Source: Arthrobacter sp. zg-Y1110 (GTDB lineage Bacteria > Actinomycetota > Actinomycetes > Actinomycetales > Micrococcaceae). From it: DNA of 64,000 nt. Below, in pieces: positions 1-9,394 of this stretch (position 1 is the stretch's first letter; the number at the start of each line of letters is the position of its first letter). The notes under the pieces are model-generated. The model searched no databases, was not told where the DNA came from, and saw only the letters and a program-made list of their open reading frames with translations. The stretch lies in contig NZ_CP104272.1 in NCBI RefSeq assembly GCF_025244865.1, positions 1,922,001-1,986,000 on the forward strand, read 5' to 3'. Both the position numbers and the translations under genes were made by a program.

Positions 1-345
1 CGCCTGATGCAAAAGCTTGCCGGCACCCGGGACACTCTCGACCCGCTGGAGCTCCTGGCGGCAGTGGGCATGGACCACAAGGCCCGGAGCCGGCCCGACC
101 AGCTGTCCGGTGGTGAACGCCAGCGGGTCGGGATTGCGCGTTCGCTCGTGAACCGGCCGTCACTGCTGCTCGTGGACGAGCCCACCGCTGCACTGGACCG
201 CGCCCGCAGCCAGGACGTGGTTGCCCTGCTGGCCAGGGAAACCCATGAGCGCGGCGTTGCTACAGTTATGGTGACGCACGATCACGACGTCCTGCACCAC
301 TGCGACCGCGTCGTCGAGATGGTGGATGGACGCCTCTCAAGCTAG
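1..345 (+). CDS. ABC transporter ATP-binding protein, 3' part only
   Basis: The gene enters from the left edge already in frame, so its start and Walker A motif lie outside the window. The visible 114 codons hold the ABC signature (LSGGERQRVGIARSL), Walker B (LLLVDEP) and the H-loop histidine (VTHDHD). The short C-terminus after the H-loop fits the MacB/LolD exporter-type ATPases, which couple ATP hydrolysis to a partner FtsX-like permease expected upstream. A TetR gene follows after 25 bp on the same strand, so co-regulation is plausible. The family is certain; the substrate cannot be told. Confidence 0.93.
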   Translation, partial: RLMQKLAGTRDTLDPLELLAAVGMDHKARSRPDQLSGGERQRVGIARSLVNRPSLLLVDEPTAALDRARSQDVVALLARETHERGVATVMVTHDHDVLHHCDRVVEMVDGRLSS

Positions 346-370
346 CCACAGCACGAACAGGAGGGCATAA

Positions 371-976
371 GTGCCCCGAATCACTGCCCCCACGGTGGCC
401 GAACACCGGGCGGCACAGCAGCGGGCGCTGCTGGACGCGGCACGTACCCTCCTGGCCCGCACCGGCGAGGCCCCCAGCATGGCCGAAGTTGCCGCGCTGG
501 CGGGCCTTGCCCGTCCGAGCGCCTACCAGTATTACAAGTCCCGCCAGGATCTCCTCCATGCCCTGGTGCTGGACGTTTTCCCTCGCTGGACGCACCGGGT
601 GCGGGAAGCCATGGATGCGGAGCCGGAACCCGCGGACCGCATCATGGCCTACGTGCTGACGAACATCCGCCTGGTCGCGGAGGGTGAGCACGCGGTCGGC
701 AACGCGCTGGCCGCCGTCGCCCCGGGCGAGGAACTGGACAACCAAAGTGCCATGATGCACCGCCAGCTGCTTACTCCGCTGGTGGAGACGCTGAGCTCGA
801 TGGGGGTTCCGGATCCCCCGGTGACGGCCGAGCTCATCAACGCCATCGTGCATTCGTCCACCAGGCTGCTGGAGTCCGGCACCGGGCCGGAGACGGTCGA
901 GGAGCGCGTCCGGGAACTCCTCGGCCCCTACGTCCGCGAAAACCGCACTATCCCCGCCCGGGAGGGCACCCCATGA
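371..976 (+). CDS. TetR family transcriptional regulator
   Basis: A 201-residue DNA-binding repressor of the TetR/AcrR type. The N-terminal helix-turn-helix lies at about residues 18-62 (ARTLLARTGEAP, then AEVAALAGLARPSAYQYY). The rest is an all-helical ligand-binding domain with no recognised specificity. The GTG start at 371 is preceded by a good AGGAGGG ribosome site, and the stop overlaps the next start (ATGA). By position it probably controls the ABC exporter upstream and the membrane protein downstream. Its ligand is unknown. Confidence 0.9.
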   Translation: MPRITAPTVAEHRAAQQRALLDAARTLLARTGEAPSMAEVAALAGLARPSAYQYYKSRQDLLHALVLDVFPRWTHRVREAMDAEPEPADRIMAYVLTNIRLVAEGEHAVGNALAAVAPGEELDNQSAMMHRQLLTPLVETLSSMGVPDPPVTAELINAIVHSSTRLLESGTGPETVEERVRELLGPYVRENRTIPAREGTP

Positions 977-1377
977 CAGACACGACCGTCCGACCTGCCC
1001 CGACCGTCCGGACCTGGCCCTGGGTCCTGGCCGCAGACCTCGTCCTCATCGTCGTTTTCGCCGCCCTCGGCCGGCAAAGCCACGAACACGGCCTGGCCGT
1101 ACTCGGCATCCTCACCACCGCACTGCCGTTCCTGGCGGCCTGCCTGCTCTCGTGGACGGCCATGCGCGCCTGGCGGCGTCCGGCACGGCTATGGCCCGAC
1201 GGCGTCGTCATCTGGCTCGGAACCGTAGCCGCCGGCCTGGGTATCCGTGCGCTGGCCGGCGGCGGCACCGCCGTCAGCTTCCAGGTGGTCACCCTCGCCG
1301 TGCTCGGGGTGTTCCTGCTCGGCCAGCGCGCGGCGTGGACAGTGGTTTCCCGCCGCCGGCACCGTTCCATCCACTAG
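973..1377 (+). CDS. DUF3054-type small membrane protein
   Basis: A 134-residue protein with four predicted membrane helices (about residues 13-31, 40-60, 74-90 and 98-115), starting in an ATGA overlap with the TetR gene, so the two are translationally coupled. The pattern WPWVLAADLVLIVVFAALGR followed by further helices with a W-P-D-G turn matches the actinobacterial DUF3054 family. No function is established for that family, and none is visible here beyond membrane location. Confidence 0.75.
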   Translation: MTDTTVRPAPTVRTWPWVLAADLVLIVVFAALGRQSHEHGLAVLGILTTALPFLAACLLSWTAMRAWRRPARLWPDGVVIWLGTVAAGLGIRALAGGGTAVSFQVVTLAVLGVFLLGQRAAWTVVSRRRHRSIH

Positions 1378-1422
1378 GCTCAAAGAAAGCATCAGTCGAT
1401 ACACCCGCAGGGAAGGCCCTCC

Positions 1423-1704
1423 ATGATCACCGCTTTTGTACTCATCCAGACCGACTCAGCCAGGATCCCGGAATGCGCCGAGGAAATCTCCGAGATCGAC
1501 GGCATCAGCGAGGTCTACTCAGTGACCGGCGAATGCGACCTGATTGCCATCGCACGGGTGCAGCGCCACGAGGACCTCGCCGATGCGATTGCCAACCGCC
1601 TGTCCAAGGTCGACGGCGTGATCGGAACCACCACGCAGATCGCCTTCCGTGCCTACTCGCAGCATGACCTGGACGCGGCGTTCTCACTGGGCTTCGACAG
1701 CTAG
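1423..1704 (+). CDS. Stand-alone Lrp/AsnC ligand-binding (RAM) domain protein
   Basis: This 93-residue protein consists only of the alpha/beta RAM domain of Lrp/AsnC regulators, with no helix-turn-helix. The motif VTGECDLIAIARV at about residues 35-47 is the turn that forms the effector site between subunits. GGAAGG precedes the ATG. Such stand-alone domains assemble into octamer-like rings and sense amino acids. It converges on trpD, ending 26 bp from it, and a link to tryptophan metabolism is possible but not shown. Confidence 0.85.
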   Translation: MITAFVLIQTDSARIPECAEEISEIDGISEVYSVTGECDLIAIARVQRHEDLADAIANRLSKVDGVIGTTTQIAFRAYSQHDLDAAFSLGFDS

Positions 1705-1729
1705 CAAGCCAGCGCCCTGCCGGACCCGC

Positions 1730-2776
1730 TTACTGCGTGACGGCCACCCAGCGGTCCAGCGCCCCCTGCGCGGCACCGCTGTCGATCGAGTCGCAGGCAC
1801 GGACCAGGGCGCGGGACAGCCGGTCAATCAGCGGGCCGTCCGCCTCGCTGTCCAGGGCCACCAGAGCCGCGGCCGCGTTCAGTACGACGGCGTCCCGCAC
1901 CGGCCCCTTGTCCCCCGCCAGCACGCTTCGCACCACTGCCGCATTCACGGCGGCGTCACCGCCCCGCAGATCCTCCAGCGTGGCCCGGCTGATCCCGAGA
2001 TCCAAGGGATCCACTACGGACTCCTCTACGGCACCGTTACGGACTTCCCAGACGGTAGAGACACCGGTGGTGGTCATCTCGTCCAGCCCGTCGCCGCCGC
2101 GGAACACCAGGGCGCGCACACCGCGCCGGGCGAGCACGCCGGCCATCAGCGGTGCCAGCCGGGCGTCTGCGACACCAATGGCCGACGCGCTGGGGTTGGA
2201 CGGATTCGTCAGCGGCCCCATGAAGTTGAAGGCCGTGGCCACCCCCATCTCGCGGCGCGGTACGGCGGCGAAGCGCATGGACGGGTGGAAGACCTGGGCA
2301 AAGCAGAACGTAATGCCGGCTTCAACAGCAGCCTGCGCCACCCGCTCCACGGAGAGATCCAGCCGGACCCCCAACGCTTCAATAACGTCCGCGGATCCGG
2401 AGGCCGACGACGCAGCACGGTTTCCGTGCTTGACCACCTTCGCGCCCGCTCCGGCACACACGAGGGCAGCCATGGAGGAAATGTTGACGGTGTTGTGGCG
2501 GTCCCCGCCGGTGCCCACGATGTCGAGGGTCTCCCCCGGGATGTTGATCGGCCGGGCACTGGCAACCATGGCCTCGACCAGCCCGGTGAGCTCATCCACG
2601 GTTTCACCCTTGGCCCGCAGCGCCACCAGGAACCCTGCAATCTGGGAGTCCGTGGCGTTGCCGGCCATGATGGTGGCCATCGCCCATCGGGTCTGCTCGG
2701 TGGAGAGGTTTTCGCCTCCAATGAGGGCATTAATCAGGCTCGGCCAGGTGTCACCGGAACTCGGAATCGTAGTCAC
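1730..2776 (-). CDS. trpD: Anthranilate phosphoribosyltransferase
   Basis: Second step of tryptophan synthesis: transfers phosphoribose from PRPP to anthranilate. At 348 residues it has family length. The PRPP-binding glycine-rich loop [14 protein letters not shown], the following [16 protein letters not shown] segment and [26 protein letters not shown] region are all present. It starts at GTG 2776 and stands alone, divergent from ctaE, with no other trp genes nearby. No leader peptide or trp attenuator is visible in the 160 bp between them. Confidence 0.97.
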   Translation of the reverse strand: MTTIPSSGDTWPSLINALIGGENLSTEQTRWAMATIMAGNATDSQIAGFLVALRAKGETVDELTGLVEAMVASARPINIPGETLDIVGTGGDRHNTVNISSMAALVCAGAGAKVVKHGNRAASSASGSADVIEALGVRLDLSVERVAQAAVEAGITFCFAQVFHPSMRFAAVPRREMGVATAFNFMGPLTNPSNPSASAIGVADARLAPLMAGVLARRGVRALVFRGGDGLDEMTTTGVSTVWEVRNGAVEESVVDPLDLGISRATLEDLRGGDAAVNAAVVRSVLAGDKGPVRDAVVLNAAAALVALDSEADGPLIDRLSRALVRACDSIDSGAAQGALDRWVAVTQ

Positions 2777-2790
2777 ACACCCTAGGTTAT

Positions 2791-2803
2791 CTACGTTTCG
2801 TAG
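2791..2803. promoter_or_regulatory. Small perfect palindrome between trpD and ctaE
   Basis: CTACG-TTT-CGTAG, a 5-bp inverted repeat 15 bp upstream of the trpD start. It could be an operator or chance. No known binding-site consensus was recognised. Confidence 0.25.
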
Positions 2804-2899
2804 AAAAAGCTGATTTCTTTCTGTGAGGCCTATTTCCGCGCCAATACAGGGATCCGGGGCGTCGCGGCCGACTTTGGACGCGCCGTCGGCCCTGATCTG

Positions 2900-2936
2900 T
2901 TGGAGAACTGGGCAGTTTTACCGCCATAATGTCTAT
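2900..2936 (+). promoter_or_regulatory. Probable leaderless promoter of ctaE
   Basis: TTGGAG at 2900-2905 and CATAAT at 2925-2930, spaced by 19 bp, end six bases before the GTG at 2937. There is no Shine-Dalgarno sequence. The arrangement fits transcription beginning at the start codon, common in actinobacteria. It is also the reason for preferring GTG 2937 to the longer reading frame. Confidence 0.5.
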
Positions 2937-3575
2937 GTGACAACAGCGACCCATGCCCCCAGTACCCCGGCTCACCCCACGCTGAACCGCCCCAATATGG
3001 TTTCCGTAGGAACCGTGGTGTGGCTCTCCAGCGAACTGATGTTCTTTGCTGCTCTCTTCGCCATGTATTTCACCCTTCGCTCGGTCTCGAGCGATCTGTG
3101 GGCCATGGAGACCGAGAAGCTGAACGTTCCGTTCGCTTTCGTGAACACGGTGATCCTTGTTTCCAGCTCCTTCACCTGCCAGTTCGGCGTCTTCGCCGCA
3201 GAACGACTTCAGGCACGCCGCACCGGAGGGCTCCTGAAGTTCTCCCGTTGGGGCATGACTGAGTGGTTCCTGCTGACCTTCGTACTCGGAGCCATCTTCG
3301 TCTCCGTACAGGCCTACGAATACGCCATGCTCGTGTCTGAAGGCGTCTCCCTCTCGTCGAACTCTTACGGTTCCGCGTTCTACCTCACCACCGGTTTCCA
3401 CGGCCTGCACGTGACCGGCGGCCTGATCGCGTTCCTCTTCATCATCGGCCGTGCCTACGCCGCCAAGCGCTTCGGACACTTCGAAGCAACTTCGGCGATC
3501 GTAACCTCGTACTACTGGCACTTCGTTGATGTGGTCTGGATTGCCCTGTTCGTCATCATTTACTTCCTCAAGTAA
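2937..3575 (+). CDS. ctaE: Cytochrome c oxidase subunit III (aa3 type)
   Basis: Subunit III of the membrane cytochrome aa3 oxidase. With GTG 2937 it has 212 residues and five membrane helices, the normal length for actinobacterial CtaE. Typical blocks are [15 protein letters not shown] near the N-terminus, [10 protein letters not shown], and the C-terminal [14 protein letters not shown] signature. The open frame extends to 2823, but that extension has no membrane or family features. It sits directly upstream of qcrCAB, as in other actinobacteria, where bc1 and aa3 form a supercomplex. Confidence 0.95.
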   Translation: MTTATHAPSTPAHPTLNRPNMVSVGTVVWLSSELMFFAALFAMYFTLRSVSSDLWAMETEKLNVPFAFVNTVILVSSSFTCQFGVFAAERLQARRTGGLLKFSRWGMTEWFLLTFVLGAIFVSVQAYEYAMLVSEGVSLSSNSYGSAFYLTTGFHGLHVTGGLIAFLFIIGRAYAAKRFGHFEATSAIVTSYYWHFVDVVWIALFVIIYFLK

Positions 3576-3656
3576 CACTGCTTGAGGATCGCACCCCACG
3601 AAATACTTCAAAGTGGCACAAGTTTCCCAAAGACCACATAAGTTAGGAACTACGAA

Positions 3657-4457
3657 GTGAAGGCACTATCGCAAAGGCGGCGTCATCCCCTCGCAGCAGT
3701 CGCGCTGCTGCTGCTGGGACTCCTCGTTACGGGTGGTCTCTATGCCGTAGCCAACGGAGCCAACCAGGCCCAGGCTGCTACCACCACGTACACTGCCGAA
3801 GACGTCAGCGAGGGCGAGAAGCTCTTCGTCGCCAACTGTGCAACGTGCCACGGCATTGAAGCCACGGGCACCGAAAACGGTCCTTCGCTGGTAGGCGTCG
3901 GCGCAGCATCGGTCGACTTCCAGGTCGGCACCGGCCGCATGCCGATGGCCATGCAGGGCCCGCAGGCCCAGGAGAAGCCGGTCCAGTTTGACGAAGACCA
4001 GACCGCTGACCTGGCTGCCTACGTTTCCAGCCTCGGTGCCGGACCTTCGGTTCCGGACTCGGAATACCTTGAGTCGGACACCACCGACGAAGAGGCAGCC
4101 GCCAACGGCGGTGAGCTGTTCCGCGTGAACTGCGCCATGTGCCACAACGCAGCAGCTGCCGGCGGTGCACTGACCCGGGGCAAGTTCGCTCCGAGCCTTG
4201 ACGGCGTCAGCGAAAAGCACATCTACGAGGCCATGGTCACCGGCCCGCAGAACATGCCCGTCTTCAGCGACACCAACATCACGCCCGAGGACAAGCAGGA
4301 CATCATCACGTTCCTCAAGGACATCGAATCCAGCGGCTCCCCCGGTGGGGCCCAGCTGGGCTCGCTCGGTCCGGTATCCGAGGGTCTGTTTATCTGGACC
4401 GCCGGTCTGGGAATCATCATCGCTTTCACCATCTGGTTGACCTCCCGGTCTTCCTAA
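3657..4457 (+). CDS. qcrC: Cytochrome bc1 di-heme cytochrome c subunit
   Basis: Diheme cytochrome cc of the actinobacterial bc1-aa3 supercomplex, which replaces soluble cytochrome c by passing electrons directly to CtaC. The 266-residue protein has an N-terminal membrane helix (about residues 12-30), two c-type heme motifs (CATCH at about residues 61-65 and CAMCH at about 159-163) and a C-terminal helix (about 242-260). It starts at GTG 3657 and belongs to the ctaE-qcrC-qcrA-qcrB operon. Confidence 0.96.
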   Translation: MKALSQRRRHPLAAVALLLLGLLVTGGLYAVANGANQAQAATTTYTAEDVSEGEKLFVANCATCHGIEATGTENGPSLVGVGAASVDFQVGTGRMPMAMQGPQAQEKPVQFDEDQTADLAAYVSSLGAGPSVPDSEYLESDTTDEEAAANGGELFRVNCAMCHNAAAAGGALTRGKFAPSLDGVSEKHIYEAMVTGPQNMPVFSDTNITPEDKQDIITFLKDIESSGSPGGAQLGSLGPVSEGLFIWTAGLGIIIAFTIWLTSRSS

Positions 4458-4542
4458 CCACAGCCGCGCTCACCTCCACGGGTGACATCACAGTTACATA
4501 TAGGTCTATAAATGCAGTTTTCAGAGAAGGATGAGGGGGATC

Positions 4543-5574
4543 ATGGGCGACCATAGTCACGGCAGTCCGAACACCTCGGGCACCGTCGCTACGGCTGGCC
4601 AGGGAGATGAGGAGAAGTTCCAGAATCCGGGACTTCCCCCACACCGCCCTCGTCTAGCCGACACAAATCCCCGCGCCGAAAAGCGGGCAGAGCGGCAGGT
4701 GGCGAGCCTGTTCATCGTGTCGATCATCGGCACCATCGTATTTTTCATCGGGTACTTCAGCATCCACCTGGATGATGCCAGCATCGCTGAACTGCGGCTG
4801 CAGAACATCCTCCTGGGACTCGGCACCGCGTTCGCGATGCTCGGAATCGGCGTCGGTATTGTCCACTGGGCAAAGACGCTTATGCCGGACCACGAGGTCA
4901 CCGAAGACCGTCACGAGATCCGTCCTGAAGAGGACCGCGTGGTCGCGGAGAAGATGGTTGGGGACATCATCGAGGAAACGGGCATCAAGCGCCGTCCCCT
5001 GATCCGCAACACGCTCCTCGGCGCCATGGTCCTGGCACCGCTGCCGGCCATCGCCGTCTTCCGGGACCTCGGCCCGCTTCCGGGCGACACCCTCCGCCAC
5101 ACCATGTGGAAAGAGGGCACCCGCCTGGTGCGCGACCCCAGCGGCACCCCCATCAAGGCTTCGGATGTCACCCTGGGCTCGGCGTTCCACGTCATCCCGG
5201 ACGGCCTGAACGATCTCCCCGAGCACAAGCTTGAGGAAAAGGCCAAGGCCGTTGTTCTGCTGATGCGCCTGAACCCCGAGGACCTGAACCCCTCCCCCGG
5301 ACGCGAAGACTGGGCAGTGGACGGCATTGTCGCCTACTCCAAGATCTGCACGCACGTTGGATGCCCGGTTGCCCTGTACGAGCAGCAGACGCACCACCTG
5401 CTGTGCCCGTGCCACCAGTCGACCTTCGATGTCACGCAGGAATGCAAAGTCATCTTCGGACCGGCCGGACACGCACTGCCGCAGCTGCCGATCGAGGTCG
5501 ACAGCGAAGGCTACCTGGTCGCCCAGCGCGACTTCGAAGAACCTGTTGGACCGAGCTACTGGGAGCGTGGCTGA
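4543..5574 (+). CDS. qcrA: Cytochrome bc1 Rieske iron-sulfur subunit
   Basis: Rieske [2Fe-2S] protein of complex III. It has the actinobacterial form with three predicted membrane helices (about residues 50-70, 87-107 and 154-172) before the Rieske fold. The cluster ligands are in CTHVGC and CPCHQS near residues 267-292. I chose ATG 4543 because GAGGGGG lies just upstream; ATG 4531 in the same frame has its AGAAGG touching the codon. qcrB begins three bases after the stop. Confidence 0.93.
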   Translation: MGDHSHGSPNTSGTVATAGQGDEEKFQNPGLPPHRPRLADTNPRAEKRAERQVASLFIVSIIGTIVFFIGYFSIHLDDASIAELRLQNILLGLGTAFAMLGIGVGIVHWAKTLMPDHEVTEDRHEIRPEEDRVVAEKMVGDIIEETGIKRRPLIRNTLLGAMVLAPLPAIAVFRDLGPLPGDTLRHTMWKEGTRLVRDPSGTPIKASDVTLGSAFHVIPDGLNDLPEHKLEEKAKAVVLLMRLNPEDLNPSPGREDWAVDGIVAYSKICTHVGCPVALYEQQTHHLLCPCHQSTFDVTQECKVIFGPAGHALPQLPIEVDSEGYLVAQRDFEEPVGPSYWERG

Positions 5575-5576
5575 TC

Positions 5577-7262
5577 ATGAGTGTTCCCTCTGCCACCCCT
5601 TACGAGGCCAAGACCCGTCTGGGACGCGTCACCAACTTCGTTGACTCCCGGGTCAACGGCTCCGGCATAGTCAAGGGGCTGGGCCGCAAGGTCTTCCCCG
5701 ACCACTGGTCGTTCATGTTCGGCGAAGTTGCTCTGTACTGCTTCGTCATCCTGCTGCTGACCGGAACGTTCCTGACGTTCTTCTTCGATCCGTCCATGGC
5801 GGAAACGCATTACGAAGGCAGCTACGTGCCGCTGCGCGGCGTCGAAATGTCCGTGGCCTATGAGTCCTCCCTGAACATCTCCTTCGATGTCCGCGGCGGC
5901 CTCTTCATGCGCCAGGTACACCACTGGTCGGCCCTGCTCTTCGTAGCAGCCGTCTCGGTGCACATGCTCCGCGTGTTCTTCACCGGCGCCTTCCGCAAGC
6001 CCCGCGAACTCAACTGGGTGGTGGGCGGCGTCCTGCTGATCCTGTCCCTGGCTGCGGGCTTCACCGGCTACTCCCTCCCCGATGACCTGCTCTCCGGCAA
6101 CGGCCTGCGCATCATCGACGGCGTCATCAAGTCGGTCCCGGTGGTAGGCACCTACATCAGCTTCTTCCTCTTCGGAGGTGAATTCCCCGGAACCGCGATT
6201 ATCGGCCGTCTCTACATGCTGCATATCCTCCTGGTTCCGGCGCTGATCCTGCTGATGATTGCGATCCACCTGTTCATGGTGGTTATCCACAAGCACACCC
6301 AGTTCCGCGGCCCCGGCCGGACCAACAACAACGTTGTCGGCTACCCGGTCGGCCCGGTCTACGCAGCGAAGGCCGGCGGCTTCTTCTTCATCGTCTTCGG
6401 CGTGATTGCGATCATTGCGGGCTTCTTCACCATCAACCCGATCTGGAACTACGGTCCCTACGATCCCTCCCCCGTGTCCGCCGGTACCCAGCCCGACTGG
6501 TACATCGGTTGGGTCGACGGCGCCCTGCGCCTGATGCCCGGCTTCCTCGGCGCGTTCCCGCTGGAATGGGTCATCCCGTTCCCTTGGGGCGATAACACCC
6601 TGTCACTGAACGTGCTGCTCCCGGCCCTGGGCCCGGCAGGCCTCGTCTTCACCCTGCTCTTCGCATGGCCGTGGATCGAAGCCTGGCTGACCAAGGACAA
6701 GCGGGTCCACAACCTGCTGGACCGCCCGCGCAACGCGCCGTACCGCACCGCCGTCGGCGTTGCAGGCATCACGTTCTACTGCGTCATGTGGGCTGCTGCC
6801 AGCTCCGACCTCATCGCCACGCACTTCCACGTGTCGCTGAACGATGTGACGTACTGGCTCCGCGTCCTGTTCTTCGTCGGTCCGATCCTGGGCTTCATCA
6901 TTGCCCGCCGCATCGCCCTGGCGCTGCAGCGCAAGGACCGCGAGATTGTCCTTCACGGTGTTGAGAGCGGCCGTATCGTCCGTCTCCCGCACGGTGAGTA
7001 CATCGAGGTGCACGAGCCGCTGGACGAGTACAAGCGCTACCGCCTGGTGGACTTTGACTCCTACAAGGCACTCCCGGCCCAGCCGGACGCCAACGGCAAG
7101 ATCTCCCGGAAGGAGAAGCGACGCGCCAAGCTGTCCCGCTTCTTCTTCGAGGACCGCGTTGCTCCGGTGACGCCGTCCGAACTGGAGAACGCGCATCACC
7201 ACGAATCGCCGTCCGAGGTTGCAGCCAAGGCTGACGACCAGGCATCGATCGAACAGCACTAA
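5577..7262 (+). CDS. qcrB: Cytochrome bc1 cytochrome b subunit
   Basis: Membrane subunit of complex III holding the two b hemes and the quinol sites. With ATG 5577, placed right after the qcrA stop and behind GGGAG, it has 561 residues, usual for the long actinobacterial QcrB. Heme ligand region QVHHWSALLFVAAVSVHMLRV, the GFTGYSLPDDLLSG loop and YMLHILLVPALILLMIAIHLF helix are clear. A long charged cytoplasmic tail follows the last helix. The frame is open back to 5361, but that stretch overlaps qcrA and is not used. Confidence 0.95.
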   Translation: MSVPSATPYEAKTRLGRVTNFVDSRVNGSGIVKGLGRKVFPDHWSFMFGEVALYCFVILLLTGTFLTFFFDPSMAETHYEGSYVPLRGVEMSVAYESSLNISFDVRGGLFMRQVHHWSALLFVAAVSVHMLRVFFTGAFRKPRELNWVVGGVLLILSLAAGFTGYSLPDDLLSGNGLRIIDGVIKSVPVVGTYISFFLFGGEFPGTAIIGRLYMLHILLVPALILLMIAIHLFMVVIHKHTQFRGPGRTNNNVVGYPVGPVYAAKAGGFFFIVFGVIAIIAGFFTINPIWNYGPYDPSPVSAGTQPDWYIGWVDGALRLMPGFLGAFPLEWVIPFPWGDNTLSLNVLLPALGPAGLVFTLLFAWPWIEAWLTKDKRVHNLLDRPRNAPYRTAVGVAGITFYCVMWAAASSDLIATHFHVSLNDVTYWLRVLFFVGPILGFIIARRIALALQRKDREIVLHGVESGRIVRLPHGEYIEVHEPLDEYKRYRLVDFDSYKALPAQPDANGKISRKEKRRAKLSRFFFEDRVAPVTPSELENAHHHESPSEVAAKADDQASIEQH

Positions 7263-7278
7263 CCGCAAGGCAGTGCAG

Positions 7279-7321
7279 AAGAGGGCCCGACCGGATCATC
7301 CGGTCGGGCCCTCTTTTTTTG
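7279..7321 (+). terminator. Strong intrinsic terminator after qcrB
   Basis: GAGGGCCCGACCGGAT pairs with its exact complement across a two-base centre (7281-7314), followed by seven T residues. It ends the ctaE-qcrCAB operon. Confidence 0.95.
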
Positions 7322-7364
7322 TTTGTCCATCGGCAATGCGCCGGCGGTCAGCCGGTTGAGTCGG

Positions 7365-7922
7365 TTAGGCCAGCGTGAAGGGTTGCCTGGCCGGAAGCGG
7401 GTACCGCTGCTTCAGGGCTGACAGGTCCGCCACGGGTGCCGATCCGATGGTGAGCTTGGTGAAGTCGAGCAGCGGATCCCGGAGCACTACCTTCAGGCCT
7501 GCGACTGCCTTGTTCACGTCCGGGACCAGGCAATAGATATTCAGCTTCCGCGGTGCGAACTCCGTGTGGTCCACCTCCCCCAGCCCCCGCCACAGGAAGT
7601 ACGAGGAAATGGCCTGGGTGGCCTTGTGCTCGAGGTAGCGGTCCCGCTCCGTGCCGCCGGCGGTCTTGAGCGCGTACTGGACGATGACCCAGTGCTGGTC
7701 TGCCGGATCTATCTCCGCGTACCCCTCTTCCTCCGAAGTGACGACAAAGGCGTGCAGAAGGCCCTCCGCGGCTTCCGGTGCCACCTCCTGGACCTTGGCC
7801 GAGCCCTCGTAGCCCACGGGACCGGAGGAAAGCATCAGCTGCCCCTCGTCCTCGTCATATAGGGCCTCACGGAAGTGGAGCACCCCCGCCTCGTCGCGCT
7901 TGTACATCCGAATGGTGACCAT
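7365..7922 (-). CDS. Conserved hypothetical protein, 185 residues
   Basis: I do not recognise the family. The protein is acidic and soluble, with no membrane helix, signal peptide or cysteine motif. The beginning (VTIRMYKRDEAG) and a strand-rich middle (HWVIVQYALKTAGG) suggest an alpha/beta fold. The ATG start at 7922 has a GGAAGAGGAA purine stretch upstream. It is downstream of, and on the same strand as, the GntR regulator, 61 bp away, so the two may be co-transcribed. Confidence 0.7.
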   Translation of the reverse strand: MVTIRMYKRDEAGVLHFREALYDEDEGQLMLSSGPVGYEGSAKVQEVAPEAAEGLLHAFVVTSEEEGYAEIDPADQHWVIVQYALKTAGGTERDRYLEHKATQAISSYFLWRGLGEVDHTEFAPRKLNIYCLVPDVNKAVAGLKVVLRDPLLDFTKLTIGSAPVADLSALKQRYPLPARQPFTLA

Positions 7923-7983
7923 GGTGGTGTTCCTCTTCCTGCTGTGGGGTCTGAACGGGGGCTGCGGCCCCTTGGGGTGGCGC

Positions 7984-8781
7984 TCAGGCGTTCGGGCGCC
8001 GGCGTGGGTGGTAAGAGCGTGGGGTGCGTACTCCGGGCCGTTGCAGCGGCACCCAGAGCTTGTAGCGGTCCGCCCGGTAGTAGGACACCGAGTAGTCGAC
8101 CATTGCCCGTGACACGTAGGCGTGACGCTGGATCTTCAGCACCGGTGCGCCCAGCTCAACGTTGAGCAGGCGTGCGATGGAGGCCGAGGCAGCCGTTGCC
8201 TCAATGGTGTCCTCGCCCCACTCCATCACCAGGCCGTACCGTTCGCTCAGCACGTTGTAGAGCGACGTCGGCGGCTCTTCCTCGAGAATGCCCGGGACGT
8301 AGTGTGCGGGGATAAAGTTCTCATCCACACTCATCGGTTCGCCGTCCGCCAGCAGCTGCCGCCGGAACCGTATAACCGGCTGGCCCGGTTCAATCTGGAG
8401 TTCACGAGCTACCAGCTGCGAGGCACCGATCTGCTCGAAACTCAGGACGTGTGCGGCAGGGACCATGCCGCGGCGGTGCATTTCCTCGGAGTACGAGGTC
8501 AGCTGAACCTGCAGGTCCATCTTCGTCCGTGCCACGAAGGTCCCGAGCCCGACGACGCGCTCCAGCACGCCGTCCGCCACCAGGGCGTCCACGGCCTGGC
8601 GGATGGTCATGCGGGCTACGGAGAAGTGCTCGGAGAGCTCGCGCTCCGACGGGATGATCTCCCCTGCCCCGGCATGGCTTTCCACGAACCGGCGGAGGAT
8701 GCCTTGGAGCTGCACGTGCTTGGCGACGCCCGTGCCGGGATCAATGCCCTCGGTAATCAGGCGCAGGCGGTGGTTGCTCAC
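7984..8781 (-). CDS. GntR/HutC family transcriptional regulator
   Basis: 265 residues: a winged helix-turn-helix of the GntR type (about residues 22-88, PSERELSEHFSVARMTIRQAVDALV) and a C-terminal UTRA effector domain (about residues 105-245) typical of HutC/DasR/NagR regulators that sense sugar phosphates or related metabolites. It starts at GTG 8781. It lies between the qcr and cta genes, but nothing in the sequence shows that it controls respiration. Confidence 0.88.
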   Translation of the reverse strand: MSNHRLRLITEGIDPGTGVAKHVQLQGILRRFVESHAGAGEIIPSERELSEHFSVARMTIRQAVDALVADGVLERVVGLGTFVARTKMDLQVQLTSYSEEMHRRGMVPAAHVLSFEQIGASQLVARELQIEPGQPVIRFRRQLLADGEPMSVDENFIPAHYVPGILEEEPPTSLYNVLSERYGLVMEWGEDTIEATAASASIARLLNVELGAPVLKIQRHAYVSRAMVDYSVSYYRADRYKLWVPLQRPGVRTPRSYHPRRRPNA

Positions 8782-8932
8782 CCGCGGTATTCCGAGCGAA
8801 TGAACGGATCCGTAACGTGCATCTTTCTATTCCGCCCCTCCGGCTGGGAAAAACTGCTGCCGTCTAAGGATACCGGCATCCCGCACCACCCCTCCCCTAC
8901 CGCGCTCCTTGTCCTGCCGCGGCGGGCCAAGG

Positions 8933-8970
8933 CAAAAAGGAAGGACCCGCAGTCTCCTGCGGGTCCTTCC
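8933..8970 (-). terminator. Intrinsic terminator of the ctaC-ctaD-ctaF operon
   Basis: A perfect 14-bp stem (8939-8952 with 8957-8970, arm GGAAGGACCCGCAG) and a 4-nt loop. On the minus strand it runs into CCTTTTT. It lies 23 bp after the ctaF stop. Confidence 0.92.
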
Positions 8971-8992
8971 TCTTTATGCTGTTATGCAGTCC

Positions 8993-9394
8993 CTAGTGGG
9001 CGTGGTTTCCGCGGCTGTACTCGAAAACCCAGCCAACCAGTGCGATGACTGCCAGGCCGGCGCCGATGTAAAGGATCCACCAGCCGACTGCCATGCCCAG
9101 GAAGCCGATAGCGGCAGAGGCACCCAGCAGCAGCGGCCACCAGCTCCACGGGCTGAAGAAGCCCTGTTCGCCGGATCCTTCGTGGATCTCGGCATCCAGG
9201 CGGTCCTCGGGCCGGGGGCCGACGCGCTTACCGGTGAAGCCGATGTAGTAGGCGATCATGCCGGACATGCCGCCGGTGAGGAAGAGCGCCAGGTAACCGA
9301 CGGGCTCCATCCAATCGACCATGTAGCCGTAGACAACACCGACGACGATGAAGAACGGCGTCATGTAAGCGAAGAGCTTAGTCTCAACCTTCAT
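8993..9394 (-). CDS. ctaF: Cytochrome c oxidase subunit IV, actinobacterial type
   Basis: Small membrane subunit of the aa3 oxidase. 133 residues with four membrane helices; the FSPWSWWPLLLGASAAIGFLG block and the opening [15 protein letters not shown] are typical of CtaF. The ATG shares its A with the ctaD stop (TAATG), so the two are translationally coupled. Confidence 0.93.
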   Translation of the reverse strand: MKVETKLFAYMTPFFIVVGVVYGYMVDWMEPVGYLALFLTGGMSGMIAYYIGFTGKRVGPRPEDRLDAEIHEGSGEQGFFSPWSWWPLLLGASAAIGFLGMAVGWWILYIGAGLAVIALVGWVFEYSRGNHAH